Below are positions 55,769 through 62,778 of a DNA stretch of 64,000 bases, piece by piece. Each line of letters opens with the position of its first letter. The stretch's first letter is position 1. Position numbers and translations under genes: made by a program. Below the pieces are notes generated by a model. It was not told where the DNA came from. It saw nothing but the letters and a program-made list of their open reading frames with translations, and made no database searches. Origin of the DNA: Alteromonas indica (GTDB taxonomy: Bacteria; Pseudomonadota; Gammaproteobacteria; Enterobacterales; Alteromonadaceae); the NCBI GenBank assembly GCA_003056425.1, contig PYVY01000001.1, forward strand, positions 62,001-126,000. Direction: 5' to 3'.

Positions 55769-55803
55769 AGGCAAGCCGCAGCGCAGCTGTGTCTTGCCTT
55801 TTT
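55769..55803 (+). terminator. Terminator after the YceI gene
   Basis: AGGCAAG (55769-55775) pairs with CTTGCCT (55793-55799) across an inner GC-rich stretch, followed by TTTT. Confidence 0.65.
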
Positions 55804-55886
55804 GGCATCTATCTCGAGTTTTTTACTGTTCTGTTTGTCCCACCATAGTACTATCTGCGTAGATTGAGCGTTAACTGAGCCAGAAC

Positions 55887-56441
55887 ATGGATTGTGCTGT
55901 GATACCACGCGTGCGTTCCCGCGTAGCGTTATTTCTTTTTTTTCGTTATCCGGGGTTATTGTTCCTGAGTCTGCTTACTGCCTGCCATGGACAACCCTCC
56001 CCACCTGCAACCTGCGGTAGTGTGGCGGAAGCGCTAGCCGAAGAAGCCGTTTATGCCGCTTGTATTGTGCCGGTGGGTGATGCCATCTTGATGTTGCAGC
56101 GTGAGAGAACATTAGCCCTGCCTTCTGGCGCGCGAGGGCCGTCAGAAAGTAGTCAATGTGCGGCCCACCGTGCAGTATGGCAAACTACCGGCATCAACGT
56201 TGAAGTGCGTTCCTATTTAGGACACTGGCGCGGTGATACCGCGGTCTTTGCGTGCCAGGAATATGCAAGCCTCGCCCGCTGGCCAAACGCTGTTACCATC
56301 AACCACAACCAGTTAATAAAAATATCACCGTTTTTACTGCAACATAATCAGCTGAACGAACCGGATTTGCTGGTGCCGTTGCGCGGCTATTTTAACCAGG
56401 CGACCCAGGCCCTAAGCCAGCCCCTATCGGGAATGGAATAA
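55887..56441 (+). CDS. Lipoprotein with degenerate Nudix domain
   Basis: A 184-residue protein. A signal region ends in lipobox SLLTAC (about residue 33). The mature part has a Nudix-like fold (about 50-125). The Nudix box G-x5-E-x7-R-E-U-x-E-E-x-G-U is seen as GARGPSESS..., then RAVWQTTGI, so the metal-binding EE pair is lost (Q and T). It is therefore likely inactive as a Nudix hydrolase. Some Vibrio relatives fuse such a module to a PAP2 phosphatase; no PAP2 part is present here. Function unknown. Confidence 0.7.
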   Translation: MDCAVIPRVRSRVALFLFFRYPGLLFLSLLTACHGQPSPPATCGSVAEALAEEAVYAACIVPVGDAILMLQRERTLALPSGARGPSESSQCAAHRAVWQTTGINVEVRSYLGHWRGDTAVFACQEYASLARWPNAVTINHNQLIKISPFLLQHNQLNEPDLLVPLRGYFNQATQALSQPLSGME

Positions 56442-56448
56442 CATAGCG

Positions 56449-56486
56449 CAAACCCGGGTTGTGCCGGTTCGCGGGGTTTGATATTT
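56449..56486 (+). terminator. Terminator after the Nudix-like lipoprotein gene
   Basis: CAAACCC (56449-56455) pairs with GGGTTTG (56474-56480), followed by ATATTTTTT. Confidence 0.6.
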
Positions 56487-56519
56487 TTTGTGACTATCCG
56501 CTGATGTTCTGTTAACCCT

Positions 56520-57311
56520 ATGAGTGTAACTGTGTTTGAGCTAAATAATGAAAGTATCAAAGGCCAGGTAAGCGAAGCTGAATGGCAAACCCGGATAGAC
56601 CTGGCGGCCTGCTATCGCTTAGTGGCCGAGATGGGCTGGGGAGATCTTATTTACACCCATATATCAGCAAAAGTACCCGATAGTGAATATTATCTGGTCA
56701 ATGCCTTTGGGCTGGCCTTTGAGGAGGTCACGGCTTCCAATCTGGTGAAAGTGGATTTGCAGGGCAATGTGCAACCCATTGGCGAACGTGCGATTACTGC
56801 TACTATTAACCCGGCCGGATTTACCATTCACAGCGCTATTCATGAAGCTCGTAGCGACGCCAAGTGTGTGTTACACCTGCACACTAAAGCAATGATCACC
56901 GTGGCCTCGCTAAAAGACGGGTTACAGCCCTGGAGCCAGTATTCCTTATTTTCGCTGCCTTCATTGAGCTATCACGACTACGAAGGGTTGGCGGTAAACG
57001 ATGACGAACGAGCGCGTTTACAACACAATCTGGGAACCACAAATCATATGTTACTGCCGAACCATGGCGGGCTTACGCTGGGCCCGACGGTGGGCGATGC
57101 CTTTATGCGCTTTTATGATTTACAACGCGCTTGCGAAATTCAGCTGGAGCTGATGAGCAGCAACCGTGAGGTCATTGCCATACCCGAGCCTATTGTGGCC
57201 AACATTTATCATCAGGCAAATGTAGTACATGCTGGCGCCACCGGTGGCCAGAAAGCCTGGCCAGCGATGTTGCGAAAAGCCTGGCGCCTGGACCCTGGCT
57301 TTTGCCAATAA
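56520..57311 (+). CDS. Class II aldolase/adducin family protein
   Basis: A 263-residue protein with the aldolase II fold: YTHISAKVPDS, then VLHLHTKAMITVA (zinc ligands His-x-His) and LLPNHGGLTLGPTVGDAF. Members cleave phosphorylated sugars or act as decarboxylases; the substrate is unknown. The next gene, an enolase-superfamily dehydratase, starts 34 bases after the stop, so the two probably form a sugar-acid pathway. Confidence 0.88.
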   Translation: MSVTVFELNNESIKGQVSEAEWQTRIDLAACYRLVAEMGWGDLIYTHISAKVPDSEYYLVNAFGLAFEEVTASNLVKVDLQGNVQPIGERAITATINPAGFTIHSAIHEARSDAKCVLHLHTKAMITVASLKDGLQPWSQYSLFSLPSLSYHDYEGLAVNDDERARLQHNLGTTNHMLLPNHGGLTLGPTVGDAFMRFYDLQRACEIQLELMSSNREVIAIPEPIVANIYHQANVVHAGATGGQKAWPAMLRKAWRLDPGFCQ

Positions 57312-57345
57312 ACGGCTTCCATGCTAACGAATTAAGGACCCACCA

Positions 57346-58530
57346 ATGAAAGTAACCAAAGTTGAAATTTTTGATATTGAATGCCCCGAACGCCCGCCCT
57401 GGAATCCGGTTTTTGTGCGTATTTATACTGATGAAGGAATTACCGGTGTAGGTGAAGCCGGGTTAGCCTACGACCTGGGACATAGCGCTGCTGCCCACAT
57501 GGTAAAAGAAATAGCCGAAGCCATGGTCATTGGCTGGAACCCGTTTAACACCGAACACCTGTGGAGCCGCATGCTACGCGAAAGCTTCTGGGGATTGGGC
57601 GGCGGCCCTGTGGTCTATGCCGCCATGAGTGCCATCGACACGGCACTATGGGATATTCGCGGCAAAGCGCTAGGGGTGCCGGTATATCAGCTATTGGGGG
57701 GCAAAACCAACGATAAGCTACGTTGTTACGCCAGCCAGTTGCAGTTTGACTGGGACAGCGAAATTACCAAGCTTATTCAGCCCGAGGAATATGGCCGGGC
57801 GGCAGAAAAAGCGATGGCCGATGGCTATACCGCAGTAAAAGTCGATCCCATCGTGTATGACAAAGATGGGGTAACCCACTTTGACCGTACAAAATTATTT
57901 TCCCGAGCTGAAATGAAATTGTTCAAAGCGCGTTTGCAAGCTATTCGCGACGCTATGGGTGACGAAGGTGACATTATATTTGAATGTCACAGCCTGTTAG
58001 GAGCGTCAACGGCAATTCAACTGGGCGAAATGGTGGAAGAAATCGGCTGCATGTATTACGAAGAGCCGGTGAATTACCTTAACGCCAAACTGCACGATAA
58101 AGTCGCCAAACGGGTAAATGTGCCCATTGCCGGCGGCGAGCGCTTGTATAACCGGTGGGATGTTCGGCCTTATTTAGAAGACCAGTCGGTTGACGTATTA
58201 CAGCCGGATGTAGGGTTGTGTGGTGGCTTTACGGAAACCAAAAAGGTGTGTGACTATGCTGATATCTACGATGTACGGATTCAGGCTCATGTATGTGGAG
58301 GCCCGGTAGCCACCGCCGCCAGCTTGCATCTGGAAACCGCTATTTCTAATTTTTTAATTCATGAACATCACACGTATGCCACCAAATCGTGGAACCGCGA
58401 ACTGTGTATTCAGGACCCGCAACCTAAGGATGGCTATATCTGTGTGTCAGAAGAACCCGGTATTGGCATTGAACTGAATGACGACATTGTATATCGCTCA
58501 CCTCATATGACCGTTACAGCGTTGAAATAA
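57346..58530 (+). CDS. Enolase-superfamily sugar-acid dehydratase (mandelate racemase/muconate lactonising type)
   Basis: A 394-residue enzyme. The capping domain (about 1-120) has EAGLAYDLG and the barrel has AVKVDPIVYD, IIFECHSLLG and YYEEPVN, GGERLYNRW and QAHVCGGPVATAASLHLE. The three metal-binding acidic residues are present and the active-site base region ends in HVCGGP. It resembles galactonate/mannonate-type dehydratases; the exact substrate is not readable. A strong terminator follows. Confidence 0.87.
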   Translation: MKVTKVEIFDIECPERPPWNPVFVRIYTDEGITGVGEAGLAYDLGHSAAAHMVKEIAEAMVIGWNPFNTEHLWSRMLRESFWGLGGGPVVYAAMSAIDTALWDIRGKALGVPVYQLLGGKTNDKLRCYASQLQFDWDSEITKLIQPEEYGRAAEKAMADGYTAVKVDPIVYDKDGVTHFDRTKLFSRAEMKLFKARLQAIRDAMGDEGDIIFECHSLLGASTAIQLGEMVEEIGCMYYEEPVNYLNAKLHDKVAKRVNVPIAGGERLYNRWDVRPYLEDQSVDVLQPDVGLCGGFTETKKVCDYADIYDVRIQAHVCGGPVATAASLHLETAISNFLIHEHHTYATKSWNRELCIQDPQPKDGYICVSEEPGIGIELNDDIVYRSPHMTVTALK

Positions 58531-58556
58531 CAGCGTCAGATAAGTGAATACGGTGT

Positions 58557-58584
58557 AAAACAGGCGCGCTTTAGCGCCTGTTTT
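58557..58584. terminator. Intrinsic terminator after the enolase-superfamily gene
   Basis: CAGGCGC (58561-58567) and GCGCCTG (58574-58580) form the stem, extended by AAAA/TTTT on the flanks. Confidence 0.88.
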
Positions 58585-59025
58585 GTATGCTTTGTTATCC
58601 CTGACTGCCCTGTCAGCCCATCCCTATGGTATAGCCCTGTCTAACGGCGCCAGGTACAGTTGTCTTTGCCGCCTCTTGCCTGCGTCAAACCAGGTTGCTT
58701 CAATTACACGCTTTTTCGTTACACCATATTTGCTAACCTGAACCCATGCGTTTGGAATTGGCTACAGTAAATGGTCTGGTAACTTGCATAGTAAACGTGT
58801 ATTGCATTACACGCTTCTCGCTCCAAAAGTGGCCCTCATGTTCACCGCTATACATTCGCTTTATTCATTTTATTGTATAACGGTTCGGCAGAAGCCGGGC
58901 CCAGCAGGCTGTGCGCCGCTACGCTAACAAATTCTATGAATACGTATGCAGTTTATGTCATTAATGATAATTAAATGTAAACATAATGTTTCATCACGAG
59001 CGTTAATTAACATCAGGATGGGGAC
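58585..59025. other. Intergenic region upstream of alpha-amylase
   Basis: About 440 bases without an open frame. The right 60 bases are AT-rich (TTAATGATAATTAAATG near 58960) and may hold the amylase promoter. The ribosome site AGGATGGGGAC ends at the ATG. Confidence 0.4.
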
Positions 59026-60459
59026 ATGAAAATTACATTTAAAGCAAATCACACACTACGTAAATTGGCGTTGGGACTGGCGGTTTCTATCGGCCTGGCT
59101 GGTGCCCCGGCGCAAGCCGATGTCATCTTACATGCATTCAACTGGCAATATGACGAGGTTGCCAACAAGGCTTCGGAAATAGCCGCATTGGGATATAAAA
59201 AAGTGCTGGTATCGCCGGCCTATAAGTCTACCGGTGACCAGTGGTGGGCACGTTACCAGCCCCAGGATTATCGGGTGATTGATAATCCGCTGGGAGACAC
59301 TCAGGATTTCGCCCAAATGGTTCAGGCGTTGAATGCACAAGGTGTAGAAACCTACGCTGATATTGTGTTTAATCATATGGCGAATGAAGCTTACAAACGC
59401 AGCGACCTGAATTATCCAGGCACTGATATATTAAATCAGTATGCCGCTAATATGGCCTACTATTCAGGTATCACTTTGTTTGGCGATGTTAGTAACGGAC
59501 TATTTGGGGGTGGCGATTTTCATGGTACAAACGACCCCAATGGGCCGCAATGCATCAGCAATTATTCAGATGTTGGCGATGTGCAATATAATCGTTTATG
59601 CGGTGCGCCACCCGATCCAGGGCTGCCTGATTTAGACGCCAGTAACTGGGTTACCGAACAGCAAAAAAGTTACCTCAGTGCATTAAAACAGCTCGGCGTT
59701 ACCGGGTTTCGGGTAGATGCAGCCAAGCATATGACAAATTACCATATTAATCAGGTGTTTGATGCTGAGATAAAAAACAATACTCACATTTTCGGCGAAA
59801 TTATTACCACCGGCGGCGCTGGCTCTGCCGAGTATGATAATTTTCTGGCCCCCTATTTAAGCCAGACAGGTCATGCTGCGTATGACTTCCCCCTATTTTC
59901 TCAAATCCGAAGTGCATTTAGCCTGTCAGGTTCAATGAACGCGCTGGTTGACCCTAGTGCCTACGGTCAGGCGCTACCTGGTGGTAAAGCCATCACGTTT
60001 AGCGTGACGCATGATATTCCACTTAACGATGGTTTTCGCTATCAGTTACTCGACCCCACCGATGAATATTTAGCTAACGCCTTTATTCTGGGCCGGGACG
60101 GCGGTGTGCCGTTATTGTATTCGGACCATAATGAAAGTGGCGATAACCGTTGGAACGGCTTGTACAATCGTAGCGATGTACGAGCTATGGTGGCATTCCA
60201 TAATGGGGTGCAGGGACGTGGCATGCAGGTGCTTAACAATAACGATTGTGTTTTATTATTTCAGCGTGAACATGTCGGTGTGGTGGGCATCAATAAGTGC
60301 GGCGACGGCCAGGATGTATGGGTAGATACTTCCGCCGCCGGGCTATGGTGGAACCGCCGCTACGAGGATACGCTAAGCAATGATGTACAAACCATTACCA
60401 GCCAGTGGCACAAGTTCTATTTGCCTGCTCGCCAAGCCAGGATGTGGCTAATGCAATAG
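59026..60459 (+). CDS. Secreted alpha-amylase (GH13)
   Basis: A 477-residue enzyme with a signal peptide (about 1-31, cut after PAQA). The TIM barrel has the GH13 regions: DIVFNH, GFRVDAAKHM with nucleophile Asp231, IFGEII with acid Glu258, and SVTHDIP with His329-Asp330. A short C-terminal beta domain (about 390-477) is present and no carbohydrate-binding module is seen. It hydrolyses starch or glycogen outside the cell. No maltose genes are adjacent. Confidence 0.93.
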   Translation: MKITFKANHTLRKLALGLAVSIGLAGAPAQADVILHAFNWQYDEVANKASEIAALGYKKVLVSPAYKSTGDQWWARYQPQDYRVIDNPLGDTQDFAQMVQALNAQGVETYADIVFNHMANEAYKRSDLNYPGTDILNQYAANMAYYSGITLFGDVSNGLFGGGDFHGTNDPNGPQCISNYSDVGDVQYNRLCGAPPDPGLPDLDASNWVTEQQKSYLSALKQLGVTGFRVDAAKHMTNYHINQVFDAEIKNNTHIFGEIITTGGAGSAEYDNFLAPYLSQTGHAAYDFPLFSQIRSAFSLSGSMNALVDPSAYGQALPGGKAITFSVTHDIPLNDGFRYQLLDPTDEYLANAFILGRDGGVPLLYSDHNESGDNRWNGLYNRSDVRAMVAFHNGVQGRGMQVLNNNDCVLLFQREHVGVVGINKCGDGQDVWVDTSAAGLWWNRRYEDTLSNDVQTITSQWHKFYLPARQARMWLMQ

Positions 60460-60719
60460 CCATTACCAACAGGTACTTGTCGCTGCTATGGCAAACACAG
60501 ACTGCTAGCGTTTCGGCGCAGCGAGATACAGCAGTAAGCCTGTCACAACAGTTCACCGCTACATCAGGCGCAGCGCTATACCGTTGTTTTTAGCCTGCCC
60601 TGCTGTAGTGGTACAACGTACGATCGTAAAATGACAAAACCTACCAGTATGCCCGTAGACATCTCCATCAACCTCAAGATAGGGCACTAACCTGAAAATA
60701 AATATCCGGAATATCGCCC
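60460..60719. other. Spacer between alpha-amylase and the cassette array
   Basis: 260 bases with no gene and no attC-like core. The first attC-like end (GCCTAAC) starts at 60720, so the chromosome/array junction lies here. Confidence 0.4.
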
Positions 60720-60810
60720 GCCTAACAGGCGTAAAAGGCTTGGCTAAAATTAGGAACGAAGTGACGCAAGCCAAGCTTTTTTACGTCCTTTGTTGAGGCG
60801 CTTGTTAGCT
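60720..60810 (-). repeat. attC site A (distal end of array)
   Basis: Read on the minus strand, it begins AGCTAAC (60804-60810), which also holds the stop TAA of the last cassette gene, and ends GTTAGGC (60720-60726), a perfect GTTRRRY core. A long stem GTAAAA...AGCTTGGCT pairs with AGCCAAGCCTTTTAC between them. The site is 91 bases long. Confidence 0.78.
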
Positions 60811-61242
60811 GCGATGCTCATTCCAGAATACCTTTCTGCCATGCCCCCATTCGACCTCTTTAGATTCATAATTTCTACCGCAAGATAAGCATCTTGAAAG
60901 TACGCTATGAGAATATTCTTCTTTGTTGAAAGATTCTTCGATAATTTCAAGAATGCCTTCTAACCGATCAGGGGAATTGAACATATCTTTTTTTACGATC
61001 GAGCATGCACACTTTCCATTTTTAACTTCCGTCAGGTGCTGCCCTAAAATATATACCAACGCTAAATAACTCTTATCGTTAGGATTTGTTTGTTCAACAA
61101 GCTCATTAAAACGCTCTGCATGCGTGCTCAAGTCTTTAACGAATTCATGAGTTCGGCCTTTACACAGAATACCGCGAGCCATCATTTCTATTCTTTGACG
61201 GTCACCGGGCAGAAATTCACTTTCGATATCTTCAATGTTCAT
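60805..61242 (-). CDS. Cassette gene 4: Cys-containing hypothetical protein
   Basis: A 145-residue protein from the ATG at 61242 (an ATG two codons earlier is possible). It is acidic and mostly helical, with a C-terminal CLSCGRNYES segment and GHGRKVFWNEHRS tail. CxxC with upstream Cys residues (KCACSIV) may bind zinc. I recognise no family. The stop TAA lies in the first core of attC A. Confidence 0.7.
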   Translation of the reverse strand: MNIEDIESEFLPGDRQRIEMMARGILCKGRTHEFVKDLSTHAERFNELVEQTNPNDKSYLALVYILGQHLTEVKNGKCACSIVKKDMFNSPDRLEGILEIIEESFNKEEYSHSVLSRCLSCGRNYESKEVEWGHGRKVFWNEHRS

Positions 61243-61258
61243 ACACACTCATTATTGC

Positions 61259-61366
61259 AGCTAACTTCCAAATATGGGGCGTAAAAAAGTGTGCAATAAT
61301 GGCGAAGCCGCGCACGTGTTTGCGTCCCAGCGAGCGGCAGCGAGTGACATAATTTGTTTGTTATAA
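61259..61366 (-). repeat. attC site B
   Basis: On the minus strand it begins TTATAAC (61360-61366), containing the stop codon of the 112-residue gene, and ends at GTTAGC (61260-61265). The inner stem is GGGACGCAAACACG...ACGCCCC. Length about 108 bases. Confidence 0.72.
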
Positions 61367-61699
61367 GCCATTGTTAAAACTGCCTTGCTTAGTCTTTTTA
61401 TAGTTTAACCACATTGCAACGGAAAGAACAAAACCACCGATTAATATTAGAATGGCCCTGTTTGTTTGAGTTGGCTGAAGTACGGGCGCGAGTGTGTTGA
61501 GCCATAATGGGAAAAAGAAGGCAAACGGAATAACCACGCCGATAAATACAGCAAAAAAGAGATAGCAAATTGCGTTGTTAGTTAACCCTGCTGGTCTTGG
61601 CCAACCGAAGCGAAGGTTCAACATTTTGTGACCTTTAACTAGCAAGTTTACGGCAACCAAATAGATGGCAGCGCCAATTGTAAAAATGATTATTTCCAT
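61361..61699 (-). CDS. Cassette gene 3: small membrane protein
   Basis: A 112-residue protein with three hydrophobic helices (about 1-22, 43-68, 82-102), an N-out/C-in basic tail YKKTKQGS, and no recognised family. Membrane proteins of this size are common in cassettes. The stop TAA lies within attC B. Confidence 0.7.
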   Translation of the reverse strand: MEIIIFTIGAAIYLVAVNLLVKGHKMLNLRFGWPRPAGLTNNAICYLFFAVFIGVVIPFAFFFPLWLNTLAPVLQPTQTNRAILILIGGFVLSVAMWLNYKKTKQGSFNNGL

Positions 61700-61713
61700 G
61701 GGCTTACATTGGC

Positions 61714-61819
61714 TTATAACACTGAGCTAAGGGGCGCAAACATGTGGGCGATAATCGCGAAGCGCCCGCATGTTTGCGTCCCAGCGACCGAAGGGAGAGA
61801 CTTAAGCGCCTTGTTAGCT
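61714..61819 (-). repeat. attC site C
   Basis: On the minus strand it begins AGCTAAC (61813-61819) with AAGGCGCTTAAG, then GGGACGCAAACATG...CATGTTTGCGCCCC, and ends GTTATAA (61714-61720). The arms pair over most of the length. Length about 106 bases. Confidence 0.75.
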
Positions 61820-61844
61820 CGTATCTGTATGCGTGTTAAATTAC

Positions 61845-62642
61845 TCAATTTGAGACTTCTGAAGCTTCACCTTTTTCGTCAAGCTCAACGCTTTCTTCAG
61901 ATTTGTTTTCTAAAAATGCACTGAAATTAGATTTAAATTTATCCCACTCTTTTTTGGCTTTGTTGAGTACAGCCAATGTGTCGATAAACTTGTTGAGCGC
62001 GTTGAGTCTCCAAGTTTTTTTATCTAACGATTTTAATCCTTTTTGTAGCTCGCTCATGTCCGATTTCATCTTCCGTATATAGGCCTTGTCTTTCTCTTGA
62101 TCTTTATACATCGCCTCTAGCTTGGCCTCTAAGTCAGTAAGCTTGCTTTCTAACTCGGTTACTTCAGATTGGCTAAAAAAACGATTTTGAGGTTTATGCT
62201 TGGTTTTTAATATTATTTCTTCGTAATGCTTTCTGACCGATTCTAATTCTTCGCTCTTGATAATGGGAGCTTTACACTCTTCTTTAACTCTCTTCGCCCA
62301 AGCGCTGACACGATCCAGACCTTTTTTTAAATCAGAAAATTCATACTTTTCCATTGATAAGGCTAGCTCACCTGGACACTCATTTGTTTTAAACAAGTTG
62401 ACCTTATCAACTACATGTAAAAATGGCTCTTTTTCAGATCTGAAGAATGAACTCTTTAAGGTACCGTCAGACATTTCATTTTTGCTAATTTCATATAAGG
62501 AAAACTTATATTGAGGATGGGTCTTGAATTTAATTTCAAGTAAACAAGAATTGTCCGTACGTACTTCGAAAAGGTGCTCTGACAACCCTGAAGCTTTTAA
62601 GTCTTTGATCACTGCATCTATTGTTTTGCTTCTTAAAGTCAT
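61845..62642 (-). CDS. Cassette gene 2: coiled-coil protein
   Basis: A 265-residue protein. An N-terminal globular part (about 1-105, with LLEIKFKTHPQYKFSLYEISK) is followed by a long coiled coil (about 120-225, ELESKLTDLEAKLEAMYKDQEK) and an acidic tail. A very good AGGAGATTTA ribosome site precedes the ATG. Function unknown; its AT-rich composition suggests transfer. It ends 26 bases before the start of attC C. Confidence 0.75.
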   Translation of the reverse strand: MTLRSKTIDAVIKDLKASGLSEHLFEVRTDNSCLLEIKFKTHPQYKFSLYEISKNEMSDGTLKSSFFRSEKEPFLHVVDKVNLFKTNECPGELALSMEKYEFSDLKKGLDRVSAWAKRVKEECKAPIIKSEELESVRKHYEEIILKTKHKPQNRFFSQSEVTELESKLTDLEAKLEAMYKDQEKDKAYIRKMKSDMSELQKGLKSLDKKTWRLNALNKFIDTLAVLNKAKKEWDKFKSNFSAFLENKSEESVELDEKGEASEVSN

Positions 62643-62663
62643 TAAATCTCCTGAAAATTAATG

Positions 62664-62778
62664 AGTCAACTCCAAGCTAAGGGACGGAAACACGCAGGGA
62701 AAAATAACGAAGCGGCCGTGCGTGTTGTAGTCCCAGCAAGCCACGTCAGCGGCTTGCGACTTAAGCGCGATGTTAGCT
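62664..62778 (-). repeat. attC site D
   Basis: On the minus strand it begins AGCTAAC (62772-62778), containing the stop of the first cassette gene, then GCGCTTAAG. A stem GGGACTACAACACGCA...TGCGTGTTTCCGTCCC follows, and it ends GTTGACT (62664-62670). Length about 115 bases. Confidence 0.72.

Noticed and set aside
60750-60950. 66-codon minus frame across the last cassette gene and attC A
   Set aside because: It reads through the attC palindrome in another frame; the 145-residue gene ending in the attC core explains the region better.
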